DNA of 64,000 bases, taken from Fictibacillus nanhaiensis (GTDB lineage: Bacteria; Bacillota; Bacilli; Bacillales; Fictibacillaceae). The notes under the pieces are model-generated. The model was not told where the DNA came from. It worked only from the letters and a program-made list of their open reading frames with translations, and did not search any database. The stretch's first letter is position 1. Every line of letters begins with the position of its first letter. Made by a program: the position numbers and the translations under genes. The stretch lies in NCBI GenBank assembly GCA_016401345.1, contig JAEACG010000005.1:225996-289995 (forward strand). The letters run 5' to 3'. Positions 18,076-27,700 of this stretch are shown in pieces.

Positions 18076-18220
18076 TTAAAGGATTTCTTACATTTTTTGT
18101 AGAATTATACAATTAAAGCAGCTTACGGCCTGGACAAGCTTCATCTCTTTCTTGATTCGCATATATAAGGAATAACAACATACGGTAACGAGTAACAACA
18201 CAATTTAAGGAGGTGCTTCT

Positions 18221-18433
18221 ATGTTTTGGCTATACATTTTAGGACCTATCGCCGCGGTGACTTTACTAGCCGCAATCGTCAACTGGAGAACAAGGCTAAA
18301 GTACAGAAGGTATAACTACAAATACGAGCTTGAAGAGCATGTTAGTGATCAAAACAAGATCAATAATGCAGCAGCCTGGAACGCATCCCAACATAATCAC
18401 CACTCGGGTGGTAGCGGTGGTGGAGGATTTTAA
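18221..18433 (+). CDS. Small membrane protein of unknown function
   Basis: 70 aa. One N-terminal membrane segment (about residues 2-20, WLYILGPIAAVTLLAAIV), then a basic stretch RTRLKYRRYNYKYE and a tail ending HNHHSGGSGGGGF. AAGGAGGTG lies seven bases before the ATG, an excellent site, and a clean terminator follows the stop, so it is a real gene. The basic flank predicts a cytoplasmic C-terminus. I do not recognise the family. Confidence 0.75.
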   Translation: MFWLYILGPIAAVTLLAAIVNWRTRLKYRRYNYKYELEEHVSDQNKINNAAAWNASQHNHHSGGSGGGGF

Positions 18434-18462
18434 AAGACAGGATCTCATTTCCTGTCTTTTTT
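18432..18462 (+). terminator. Rho-independent terminator of the small membrane protein gene
   Basis: AAAGACAGG (18433-18441) pairs with CCTGTCTTT (18451-18459), T-run on the plus strand, directly at the stop codon. Confidence 0.85.
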
Positions 18463-18482
18463 ATATTATCTAGGAGGTTAAG

Positions 18483-19313
18483 ATGACACATACAATCGGC
18501 ATTTCTGGCAGTACCATCATGTCTGATGAAACAAAATTCAACGATCTGTTTCGAGTTCATGAGCAGATCACACATATTGAGATTGGAGAATTCGAAAATG
18601 AAGATGCCTTTCAGAGGTTTCTATCACTTCTAAAGAATAGCAACAAAACCTTTGGCATCCACTCTCCCATCTATAGAAATGGAAGTAAATATGATTTATT
18701 AGAGAAGTTTCAATATACACCTGAACAAGCATGGACCTTGTTCGAAAAGGAAATTCAGCGTCTCGTTGAATTAGGCGCCCAGTATATCCTTGTTCATTTC
18801 CCTTATTTTCAAGGATGCGCCCGTAATCCCGATAAGTTAATTGAGCAGGGTCTGAAACGATTATCTGAACTACAGCAAACATACAACTTGCCGATCGTCT
18901 GCGAACCAAAGCTTGGATTGGATAAATCGCCAAAAGGAATACAGTACCTAAATGATTTTCCTATCACAGTATGGAAAAAATACGGACTGAAGCTGTGCAT
19001 CGATATTGGTGATTACCTATTAGCGGCAGATGAAAAGGCTCTAAACATGATTCAGAAGTGGAAAGATCACATTAAAGTTGTCCATCTACACAACATTGAA
19101 TATATGGATGACAAATACATATGGGTTCCGATCCATCCATCACATGAAGATGACGGACGACATTATTCCCTTAAGGAAATTCTCCACGTTTTATCAAGTT
19201 ACCCCGATCTTATTTGGATACTTGAACATACACCGCACTCAAATCCTTCTGAGACATTTATTCAAGAAGGAATCGACTGGTTGGCAAAAGATGTTTTTCT
19301 GAAAAAATACTGA
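18483..19313 (+). CDS. Sugar phosphate isomerase/epimerase-like TIM-barrel protein (AP_endonuc_2 family)
   Basis: 276 aa. The xylose-isomerase-like TIM barrel is suggested by FGIHSPIY at strand 3, LGAQYILVHFPYF, LPIVCEPKLG with a metal-ligand Glu, LKLCIDIGDYLL, KVVHLHNIEYM, and WILEHTPHS with a second Glu near the end. His, Glu and Asp of a divalent-metal site are present. The real substrate is unknown; members include isomerases, epimerases and endonuclease IV. AGGAGG lies before the ATG; the gene ends in its own terminator. Confidence 0.78.
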   Translation: MTHTIGISGSTIMSDETKFNDLFRVHEQITHIEIGEFENEDAFQRFLSLLKNSNKTFGIHSPIYRNGSKYDLLEKFQYTPEQAWTLFEKEIQRLVELGAQYILVHFPYFQGCARNPDKLIEQGLKRLSELQQTYNLPIVCEPKLGLDKSPKGIQYLNDFPITVWKKYGLKLCIDIGDYLLAADEKALNMIQKWKDHIKVVHLHNIEYMDDKYIWVPIHPSHEDDGRHYSLKEILHVLSSYPDLIWILEHTPHSNPSETFIQEGIDWLAKDVFLKKY

Positions 19314-19336
19314 TGATTTCCATTCAGTATTTTTTT
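19302..19336 (+). terminator. Rho-independent terminator overlapping the stop of the TIM-barrel gene
   Basis: AAAAAATACTGA (19302-19313) pairs with TCAGTATTTTTT (19324-19335); the T-run is on the plus strand and the stem includes the stop codon. Confidence 0.85.
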
Positions 19337-19441
19337 GTTGGAAATTTAATACATAACGCTATTCAAAAGACATGTCAATTCGTTTACAATTATTACATAC
19401 AGATTATTCTGTTAACTACAGCTACAAAAAGAGGTGTATAA

Positions 19442-20260
19442 ATGAACTTTTCATTTACGAGTTATCTGAAGAGGCTTCGGTCGATCTTGATCGGCGTTTT
19501 GATCATCAGTTTTCTTCCTTCTATCTTTTTTGGCATCGCACCACTTCAAAGCATGAAGCTTTGGGAGTACACCATCGAGAATCGAAAATATAGTCTTTTT
19601 CCGGATATTTTTGATAAGTTTTTTTACTCGATGACGATTTTCTTTACAGCCCTACTCCTAGGTCTCCTAGTAGCGTTACTGCTTACCTTCTTAGCGACAC
19701 TGCTGCCAAGACCCATAAAGCGCGCTGTCTATGGATTTTTAACACTATTAGAATCATTACCAGATCTTTTTATCGTTATCGCGCTACAAGTCTCAGCAGT
19801 ATATATCTTTAAGAAGACTGGATTATTAATCGCGAACGTTTCTGGTGCCTACGACAACCGCATCTTCTTTTTTCCGATTCTAACACTATCTGTCCTGCCA
19901 ACGATTCAACTCTTTAAGATTACCTTTCTACTAATGAAAGAAGAGCAAAACAAACCATACATAACCGTAGCACGAGCGATGGGACTCGGAAACCTCTACA
20001 TCACGCTCAATCATGTGTTCCGTAATATTATGACGAGTCTCTTTCAATATTCCAAGACCATCTTTGTTTTCATGCTTTCGAACTTATTCATTCTAGAATA
20101 CGTCTTTAACTTGAACGGAATCATGACAATCATGCTGAACACGCAAGGTGTTTCGTTTATCATAACGGTCTTGTTTATCGCGATTCCTTTCTCCTTCCTG
20201 TTCGAGGTCATGGAATCTTACCGCGGAGGCTTAAACGTCCAAAAGGAGGATGCAGCATGA
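19442..20260 (+). CDS. ABC transporter permease, Opp/Dpp B-type position
   Basis: Membrane subunit of a peptide/nickel-type ABC importer. 272 aa with about five to six hydrophobic segments. The EAA-like loop that contacts the ATPases is YITVARAMGLGNLYITLNHV. First gene of a four-gene operon (two permeases, two ATPases) with 4-bp overlap to the next gene. It lacks the long extracytoplasmic part and some of the sequence hallmarks of OppB, so it is a divergent member. AGAGGTG precedes the ATG. No substrate-binding protein is encoded next to it. Confidence 0.82.
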   Translation: MNFSFTSYLKRLRSILIGVLIISFLPSIFFGIAPLQSMKLWEYTIENRKYSLFPDIFDKFFYSMTIFFTALLLGLLVALLLTFLATLLPRPIKRAVYGFLTLLESLPDLFIVIALQVSAVYIFKKTGLLIANVSGAYDNRIFFFPILTLSVLPTIQLFKITFLLMKEEQNKPYITVARAMGLGNLYITLNHVFRNIMTSLFQYSKTIFVFMLSNLFILEYVFNLNGIMTIMLNTQGVSFIITVLFIAIPFSFLFEVMESYRGGLNVQKEDAA

Positions 20261-21177
20261 TCGTTCGATTGCTTAAACAGCCGCAGTTCTTAATCGGGTT
20301 TCTATTTATCGTAAGTTTAATTTTATTAAGCTTTATTTATCCGTCTATCATGGATGTTCAGAAGGAATCTAAGTTTTTATATGACGAGAATGAAGTCATC
20401 GTTGGTGTTGCTCCTTTCTCACCAAAAGACATGCCTCCTTTTGGAACGGATATGAACGGAAAGCACTTATTGTATCTTGTTTTAGAAGGCGCAAAGTATA
20501 CGATCCTCATCACTTTAGTCATCACTTTTCTTAGAATTTTCTTCGCCCTTTTCTTTTCCTTGTTTCATAGAAAATCGAAGAGTACGTTCTTTGACGATAT
20601 CGTACAAGCTACTCTCTATATTCCAACAGCGATCTTAGCTTATATGTTCATGGTTCCGCTCTTTGTAAAAGATGCCACTGAGCCGATGGGCATGATGACT
20701 CTGATTGTCGTGCAGTGCTTGATTCTCGTTGGTATTGGTGTACCGCCTTTAGTATCAACGTTTTCTGAAGAGATACGCTCTATCCTAGCAAAAGATTATA
20801 TTGTTAGCACCTTTTCATTAGGATCGAAAAAGCCATATGTCTATTACAAGCATGTCCTGCCTGAACTGAGCTCAAAACTCCTGCTTTTATTTGCTCAGCA
20901 AGCCATTCAAACATTAATTTTGTTAGCACACTTAGGTGTTCTTGCCGTTTTTATCGGTGGATCTAAAACCGTAATGATGGGTGATATCTTTAACTTAACG
21001 CCTGCAACCATTTCATTAAGCGGCGAATGGGCTGGTATCATCGGCCAATCATATCAGAAGCTCTTAACGGCTCCTTGGATTATTTTAGTGCCACTATCAT
21101 TCTTTGCTTTTACGATTTTCTCGATCAATCTCATGATACAAGGTATACAGAACAGCCTCGAATCCAACAAATCATAA
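20257..21177 (+). CDS. ABC transporter permease, Opp/Dpp C-type
   Basis: Second membrane subunit, 306 aa. N-terminal membrane segment, then FGTDMNGKHLLYLVLEGAKY, the typical OppC region (consensus GTDxxGRD, here Lys for Arg). It has further membrane spans and an EAA-like loop, KDYIVSTFSLGSKKPYVYYK followed by HVLPEL. It overlaps the preceding gene by 4 bp (ATGA), indicating coupled translation. Aggag-type site inside the upstream gene. Confidence 0.85.
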   Translation: MIVRLLKQPQFLIGFLFIVSLILLSFIYPSIMDVQKESKFLYDENEVIVGVAPFSPKDMPPFGTDMNGKHLLYLVLEGAKYTILITLVITFLRIFFALFFSLFHRKSKSTFFDDIVQATLYIPTAILAYMFMVPLFVKDATEPMGMMTLIVVQCLILVGIGVPPLVSTFSEEIRSILAKDYIVSTFSLGSKKPYVYYKHVLPELSSKLLLLFAQQAIQTLILLAHLGVLAVFIGGSKTVMMGDIFNLTPATISLSGEWAGIIGQSYQKLLTAPWIILVPLSFFAFTIFSINLMIQGIQNSLESNKS

Positions 21178-21191
21178 GTGAGGTGTGAAAC

Positions 21192-22172
21192 ATGTCTAAC
21201 AGACTTTTAGAAATAAACAATCTAAACATAGCTTTCGGCAGTGGAAAGAACGTATTTAATGCGGTTACTGATTTAAGTCTCTCCGTCAGTAAAGGACAGA
21301 CTGCCGCTCTTATCGGCGAATCAGGTTCTGGAAAAAGTGTCACTTCTCTTTCAGTGTTGAAAATTCTACCAGCCAATGGTCGAGCAGAGTCAGGCTCGAT
21401 CCGTTTTGACGATAAAGAGATTTTGCAGATGACAGAAAAAGAGATGCAAAAAATACGAGGCAACGAGATCTCCATGATCTTTCAGGACGCGATCGCCTCA
21501 CTGAATCCTGCTATGAAAGTGGGAATTCAGATCACAGAAGGCTTGAAATATCATAAACAGATAGCAAAATCAGAGCTTAGAACCGTGGCGCTCTCCCTTC
21601 TCGAACAAGTAGGTTTTCATAATCCTGCACATATTTTTGATCAATATCCTTCTCAGCTGTCAGGAGGCATGAAACAACGTATCTTAATCGCAATGGCCAT
21701 ATCCTGTAGACCTAAACTGATAATTGCGGATGAACCAACGACCGCGTTAGACGTAACGATTCAAAGGCAGGTATTGGATTTGATCGCTGATTATAAAATA
21801 CGTGAAGACGCTTCTGTTTTAATGATCACACATGATTTTGGTGTTGTGGCAGAATATGCTGACTGGGTGTATGTCATGTTTGGAGGAAGAATCGTAGAAT
21901 CAGGAGATGTGTTTACGATCTTTAATAATCCCATCCACCCTTATACAAAAGGCTTGATCGGCTGCATTCCAAGTATGGAGAGCGACAGCGAGCGTTTAAA
22001 GAGCGTTTACGATTATTCGTTTGAAGAAGCAGGGTATAAGGGAAGAAAATTCGCACCAGAGACTTATTCTATGGAGAGCAAAGTCTATCATGCTCCGTCT
22101 TCCCTTATCGAAGTGGAACCTGGGCATTATGTTCGTCTTTTTGATGAGAACGAGGTGACGATCGTTGGATAA
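21192..22172 (+). CDS. ABC transporter ATP-binding protein, OppD/DppD type
   Basis: First ATPase of the importer, 326 aa. Walker A GESGSGKSV (near 43-51), Q-loop FQDAIASLNP, signature LSGGMKQRILIAMA, Walker B LIIADEPTTALDV, and the switch HDFGVVAEYAD. The C-terminal oligopeptide extension has the PIHPYTKGLIGCIPSM motif, but the usual CPYR.P cluster for an iron-sulfur site at the end is not seen. It overlaps the next gene by 8 bp. Confidence 0.92.
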   Translation: MSNRLLEINNLNIAFGSGKNVFNAVTDLSLSVSKGQTAALIGESGSGKSVTSLSVLKILPANGRAESGSIRFDDKEILQMTEKEMQKIRGNEISMIFQDAIASLNPAMKVGIQITEGLKYHKQIAKSELRTVALSLLEQVGFHNPAHIFDQYPSQLSGGMKQRILIAMAISCRPKLIIADEPTTALDVTIQRQVLDLIADYKIREDASVLMITHDFGVVAEYADWVYVMFGGRIVESGDVFTIFNNPIHPYTKGLIGCIPSMESDSERLKSVYDYSFEEAGYKGRKFAPETYSMESKVYHAPSSLIEVEPGHYVRLFDENEVTIVG

Positions 22173-23094
22173 ACACTTGATAACCATCCAAAACCTTTCT
22201 AAGTATTTTATGACGAAGACAGGAATCCATAAAGCAATCGATGGAATAACTCTCGATATTTTTAAAGGCGAAACATTAGGTATTGTTGGGGAGTCTGGAT
22301 CTGGTAAGACGACCCTTGGCCGAACGATCATGCGATTATATGAACCAGAGCACGGAAACATTACGTTTGATGGTCTGGACATCACACATATGCCCGAAAA
22401 AAAGTTGCGGCCATACCGTAAAGAATTTCAGATGATCTTTCAAAATCCTTATGAATCACTCAGCCCTCGTTTAACGGTCGGGGAAATTTTAGAAGAACCG
22501 CTTGTTATTCAGAGGATGTTAAGTAAAGAAGAGCGTACGAAGAAAGCTTACAATCTATTAGAAAAAGTCGGATTGCCGAAGACTTCTTATCTAAAAAAGA
22601 TCCACGAGTTCTCCGGTGGGCAGCGTCAGCGGATCGGAATCGCTCGTGCATTGATGCTAGATCCTAAGTTTATTATTGCAGATGAACCCGTATCAGCGCT
22701 CGATGTATCTGTTCAAGCACAAGTGTTGAATCTATTAAAAGATCTTCAGTCCGAACTAGACCTAACCTGTTTGTTCATCTCACATGACCTTGGCGTGGTT
22801 CATTATATGAGTGATCGAGTTGCAGTCATGTACCTTGGCCATCTGATCGAATTGGCCCCAAAAGATGAATTGTACCGAAATCCGATCCATCCTTATACGA
22901 AATCTCTTTTATCATCCATTCCGATCGCAGACCCTGAGCGTCGAAATGCATACAGAGAACCTATCATTCTGCCAGATAAACCGCTCTATCCGCCACAGTT
23001 GATTCATGTTGGTAGCGATCATTACGTGTCTGCGAACATGATCAATATTAAAGAGTTTGAGATTGAAAATAATAGAAACCTCATTCGTAATTGA
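22165..23094 (+). CDS. ABC transporter ATP-binding protein, OppF/DppF type
   Basis: Second ATPase, 309 aa. Walker A GESGSGKTT, Q-loop FQNPYESLSPRLTVGE, signature FSGGQRQRIGIARA, Walker B FIIADEPVSALDV, then the C-terminal PIHPYTKSLLSSIP. The start is TTG, six bases after GAGGTGA; no ATG lies nearby in frame. Last gene of the operon, followed by a terminator. With the three preceding genes it forms a complete BCDF set without an A (binding) component. Confidence 0.92.
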   Translation: MDKHLITIQNLSKYFMTKTGIHKAIDGITLDIFKGETLGIVGESGSGKTTLGRTIMRLYEPEHGNITFDGLDITHMPEKKLRPYRKEFQMIFQNPYESLSPRLTVGEILEEPLVIQRMLSKEERTKKAYNLLEKVGLPKTSYLKKIHEFSGGQRQRIGIARALMLDPKFIIADEPVSALDVSVQAQVLNLLKDLQSELDLTCLFISHDLGVVHYMSDRVAVMYLGHLIELAPKDELYRNPIHPYTKSLLSSIPIADPERRNAYREPIILPDKPLYPPQLIHVGSDHYVSANMINIKEFEIENNRNLIRN

Positions 23095-23105
23095 GCAAAT
23101 GAAAA

Positions 23106-23128
23106 GAGACTGCGTTCTAAGCAGTCTC
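23106..23128. terminator. Terminator between convergent genes
   Basis: GAGACTGC (23106-23113) pairs with GCAGTCTC (23121-23128) with CCCTTTT after it; it ends the ABC operon and may also serve the convergent membrane-protein gene. Confidence 0.7.
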
Positions 23129-23145
23129 CCTTTTAAACTGAATAA

Positions 23146-23652
23146 TTATTTTCGCAAAATCACAAACATACTCACGCTCATTGCTCCTATAGTAAAAATA
23201 GACGCAATGATTACACCAATCCATACCATGAATAGATCGTCTCCTGGATAAGCGGGTTCAAGTGTTGCATGATACCAAAGAATCCACCCTAAGAAAAAGA
23301 GAAAAAACGTGCTTCCGATGAACGCCATCCTCACTTTATCCTTCCACGATCCTCTCCACACTTCAGAAAATAGCATCCACGTAAAAAGACTGAGCGGTAT
23401 GCACAGGCATAGCCCCACCATAGCACCGTAAGGCAGAAAGAAAAGAATTACAAAAGCTAGTGCGAATAATGCAGCGTTCGCAACAAATAATGTTATACCT
23501 GCTTGCCAGTAGTTCGTACTTAAAGAACGACTCTTCAATTTATGGGTAATGTTTCTTACAATCCCAACAGTGGCAATATCTCTTTGTTTAGTTATGAGGA
23601 TTAACGTAAACAAGATTCCAGCTAACAATAAAACCGTCAAAAAAACACCCAC
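23146..23652 (-). CDS. Putative integral membrane protein, unknown function
   Basis: 168 aa with about five hydrophobic segments (near 3-20, 48-70, 75-95, 108-126 and 140-165). No recognised motif. It lies convergent to the ABC operon and divergent from the Cys-rich-tail protein gene. I saw no strong AGGAGG before the start: the upstream bases AAAAAAGTGG give only a weak site, so the exact start is uncertain. Confidence 0.6.
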   Translation of the reverse strand: MGVFLTVLLLAGILFTLILITKQRDIATVGIVRNITHKLKSRSLSTNYWQAGITLFVANAALFALAFVILFFLPYGAMVGLCLCIPLSLFTWMLFSEVWRGSWKDKVRMAFIGSTFFLFFLGWILWYHATLEPAYPGDDLFMVWIGVIIASIFTIGAMSVSMFVILRK

Positions 23653-23742
23653 TTTTTTACAATAAATTCATCTTATATTATCATTAAAGTAGAGAACTAG
23701 AATATAGCTATTTGGTAGGAGACGTAAAAGGAGGCGCCATAG

Positions 23743-24705
23743 ATGTTTAAACTATTTTTTTTATTTTTCGCCATAGTCGTAATCGCTCCCCTAGTTATTA
23801 AATTCACCACTAAACCGAATTATCAAAAGGTGGCAGAAAAAACTGAACTTCCACCTAACTTGGGGATCCGTGAAGATTTACATTTACAAAAAAGTATAAG
23901 AAATATGGAGAGAGCTCTCCCTCGTGAATTTAAAGAAAAAATAAAACGCAGATATCTTTCAGAACACCCAATGGCAACAGAAGCCTACTTTGAAGTTGTA
24001 TATTATGAGCTTCAACGATTCTTTATCATGTGTTCACTTTTAAATAATGTTCCGATGTTCAGTAAAAAGGTGGATGATATCTGGCACGAGATGCTGATGT
24101 ATACGAAGGAGTATGAAAAGTTTTCTGCTGAACTATGCGGTGAGCATATTCATCATGCTCCTAACGATGTTGTAGAACCCGATCCACATGGGAGAGCTTG
24201 GTTTGATCTTTTGTATGCAAAGCTGTTTACTTTTACCAATTTCACACATATCGCTTGGGGTAGTTTCTTTCAAAATCCACTTCACAACGGATTTTTACAG
24301 GAGCTTAATTCACTATCTATTGAAGAACTTCGTAAAAAATACTTTAGGGAAACTGCAGACAAAGATACCGTAACTGCTCTGCTTACTAAAATTAAGGGCG
24401 ATATAAAACGGGTATCCCATGATAAAAATCCTTATACAGGACTAAAGGTTTCACCACATTCAATCGATAGCGCACCGATCTTAGCTGGTGCGATGCTTTA
24501 TTATTCCTATCATCATTATGAAGACTATGATATGCACATGGCAAAATTGAGTCCCGCTTCTAACTATTACTCAGGTAACACAACAGCTTGCGGAAGTGGG
24601 TGTGGCAACCACCGTGACGACAATGGCGGACATGATAGCAGCTGTAGCAGTGACAGCGGGAGCAGCTGTGGAAGCAGTTGCGGCAGTGGATGCGGAAGTA
24701 GTTAA
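23743..24705 (+). CDS. Membrane-anchored protein with DUF1399-like (glycine-rich domain protein) core and Cys/Gly/Ser tail
   Basis: 320 aa. One N-terminal membrane segment (about 2-20). The middle contains VDDIWHEMLMYTKEYEKFSA and ELCGEHIHHAP, resembling the D-x-x-WH-x-H and fH-H pattern of glycine-rich-domain (DUF1399/GRDP) proteins. The last 55 residues are dominated by Cys, Ser and Gly (CGSGCG, SSCGSSCGSGCGSS), about ten cysteines. Similar tails occur in TIGR04222-type membrane proteins. Function unknown; metal binding by the tail is a guess. AGGAGGCG precedes the ATG and a bidirectional terminator follows. Confidence 0.7.
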   Translation: MFKLFFLFFAIVVIAPLVIKFTTKPNYQKVAEKTELPPNLGIREDLHLQKSIRNMERALPREFKEKIKRRYLSEHPMATEAYFEVVYYELQRFFIMCSLLNNVPMFSKKVDDIWHEMLMYTKEYEKFSAELCGEHIHHAPNDVVEPDPHGRAWFDLLYAKLFTFTNFTHIAWGSFFQNPLHNGFLQELNSLSIEELRKKYFRETADKDTVTALLTKIKGDIKRVSHDKNPYTGLKVSPHSIDSAPILAGAMLYYSYHHYEDYDMHMAKLSPASNYYSGNTTACGSGCGNHRDDNGGHDSSCSSDSGSSCGSSCGSGCGSS

Positions 24706-24734
24706 AGCCTAGCATTACACTCTAAATAAAAGCA

Positions 24735-24774
24735 AAAGCCCTGCAAGTGACTCAACATCACTTAGCAGGGCTTT
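24735..24774. terminator. Bidirectional terminator between convergent genes
   Basis: AAAGCCCTGC (24735-24744) pairs with GCAGGGCTTT (24765-24774), with an inner AAGTGA/TCACTT stem. It serves both the Cys-rich-tail gene (+) and the RND pump gene (-). Confidence 0.88.
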
Positions 24775-24778
24775 CTTC

Positions 24779-27700
24779 TTAATTCTCTTCTACTTCTTTA
24801 CGATTCTTTTTAAAGATTTTGGAGAGCACTTCATACACGATCGGCACGATGATTAGCGTCAATAGTGTAGAACTTGCTAAGCCGCCGATTACAGTAACAC
24901 CAAGACCTTTAGAGATCAGCCCGCCACCACCTGAGCCGACTGCTAACGGAATCAATGCTCCAATTGTAGCGATAGCTGTCATCAGGATCGGACGAAGACG
25001 TGTTGCTCCTGCTTCTAGGATCGCATCACGCATACTCATTCCTTCACGTTCCATATGAATGATTCGGTCTACGAGTACGATAGCATTCGTTACAACGATA
25101 CCGATCAACATCAATAGCCCCATCATAACCGATACGGATATGGTTTCACCTGCGATCAATAAACCTACAAACGAACCAATCACAGCAAATGGTAGTGAGA
25201 ACAGGATCGCAAACGGTGCGACACCTTCACGGAATGTTACGACAAGTATGAAATACACGATTGCGATCGCCGCAAGCATAGCCGCTCCAAGCTGTGTGAA
25301 GGTTTCGTTCATATCAGCCTGAACTCCCGCCACTCCAACTGTAACTCCTTTTGGCATATCCAGTTTATCGATGTCTTTTTGGACTTCCGAAGTTGCTTTT
25401 GACATATCATCGCCAATTGCCTTACCAGACACCGTAGCATAATACTCCCCTTTACTTCGGGCAAGGGTATTCAGTGTTGTTCCTTTTTCAACCGTTACGA
25501 GCTCAGATAACGGCATTGTCGTGCCAAGAGCTGTTGGAACCTGTCTTGCTAAAATATCGTCTACGGACTTAGGTTGTTTCGTTTGCTCCTGCTGAACGAT
25601 AACGTCTAATGTATCACCGTCTTTTTCGATCGTCGTTAAGACTTCATCCGCTTTCATCGGATTCAGCATCATCACGATCTGACCTGTTGTTAGTCCGTAT
25701 TTTAGAATCTCATTCTGATCGACGTTAAACGTATGCTCGACAAACGCATCCTTTGCGCTTGACGAAACATCTTCTAACTGATCGTTCTTGTTCATGGCTT
25801 CTTCTGCCATCTTCACCGCTTTATTGAGTTTATTCAGATCTTCACTGTAGAACGTATAGCTGACTTCGTTTTCAGCTCCTGTTGATGCAGCGAAGTTCTG
25901 ACTCTTCCATTCTCCTGATTGACCAAGGTCAGCGACATAGTCTTCTATTTCATCCCGCACTTCTGGGAAGTTCTCCATTTCCGGATCAAAGATGAGGTAC
26001 ATGAGTGCCCCGCCTTCTCCGCCGCCGGCCATAGCCATCATCGGATCTGCGTTATCTGATACAGAGATTTGAACGATATCAATATAATCGCGTTTTAGCA
26101 TCTTCTCTTCTAAAGCTTCAACGTTTTTCAATGTTTCTTCTTTAAGCTCACCGGCTTTTGGTGTGTATGTTAAATACATAACTTTGTCTTCTTCACTGCC
26201 CATGAAGCTGAAACCAATAATAGGCGTTAAAGCTAAACTACCTGCAAGTAAAAGGACTGCCAAGATAGAAGTGATAATTTTATGATTAAGAGATTTATTA
26301 AGAATCCCTTTATACCATTTTGCTAATTTACCAGTTTCCTTATGGCTGCTTTCTGTCTTTTCGCTATACAGCTTCTTTTTAAACAAAAAGTGCGACAACG
26401 CTGGAACGATTGTTATAGCAACAATGAGTGACGCACCAAGCGCAAATGTCATCGTTAACGCGAACGGCGCGAACAGTTCGCCTACCATACCACCCACAAA
26501 GATAAGCGGAGCGAACACCGCAACCGTTACGAGTGTGGAAGAAAGGATCGGCTTAAACATCTCAATTGTCGCTTCTCTAATTAACGCACGTCCGTTTAAT
26601 TTTTCTTCTTTCAAATGCAAACGTCGATAAATATTTTCTACAACAACGATTGAGTCATCGATTACACGACCGATCGCAACCGTAATCGCCCCTAGTGTCA
26701 TGATGTTCAACGTAATATCCATCCAGTTGAGCACAAGTAGCGCCATAAAGATGGAAACCGGAATAGAGATGATTGAGATAATTGTTGATTTAAAATCACG
26801 AAGGAATAACAGAATGATCAGTACCGCGATCAAACCACCAAACAAAGCTTTTTCAATCATGGTTGCGACTGAATCTTCAATTGGTTTTCCTTGGTCGAGT
26901 GACACATCAATAACTAGACCGTCTACTTTAGATTTCTCTTCTTTAATCAGCTCTTTTACACCATTTACAACATCAACCGTGTTGGCTTGCTGCTCTTTTA
27001 CGATTTGAATGGCGATCGCTTCATCTCCGTTTGTTCGGGAGACAGATTCCACTTTACCTACCGTTTTGATATCAGCAATCTCACTTAGCTTTACAAAAGG
27101 TGTTGGGTTAGTTGCAGATGGTGTTACCGGAATCATCATGTTCTTCAGTTCATCTGAAGTCATGAACTTTCCATCAACGGCAACTGCTTCTTCACCTTTT
27201 TCAAACTCATACAATCCTAATGAAACAGCCATGTTGCTTGCTTGAATCATTTCTTTTACTTTATCTTCTGTTAGATCATACTGTTTCAACTTATCTTTTT
27301 TATATGTAAGATCTACCTCTTCGATATGCTGACCCGTAATCTTAGCGGATGCCACACCATCGATTTTCTCGATCTTAGGAAGAATGATCTCTTCAACCGT
27401 TGATGTTAATTCAACGATATCCTCTTTCGTACTACTTACACTAAGTGCCGCAACAGGCATCATATTCATACTGATTGCTGTCACAGTCGGCTCCTCAGCT
27501 GTTTCTGGCAATTCGACTGCATCTAGTGCAGATTGAAGCTCACGCTTTGCTTCGTCCATGTCTATCCCGTATTCATATTCCACTTGGAGATTAGACATGT
27601 TTGAATAAGAATTTGAATAAACGGCTTTAACATCTTCAAGCCCTTCAACCGCTTTCTCGATCGGCATCGATACGTCTTCCATTACTTTCTCTGGCGTAGC

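Noticed and set aside
24735..24774. Attachment site or insertion-sequence end
   Set aside because: The inverted repeat is an ordinary bidirectional terminator between convergent genes, and no transposase or integrase gene is present in the window.
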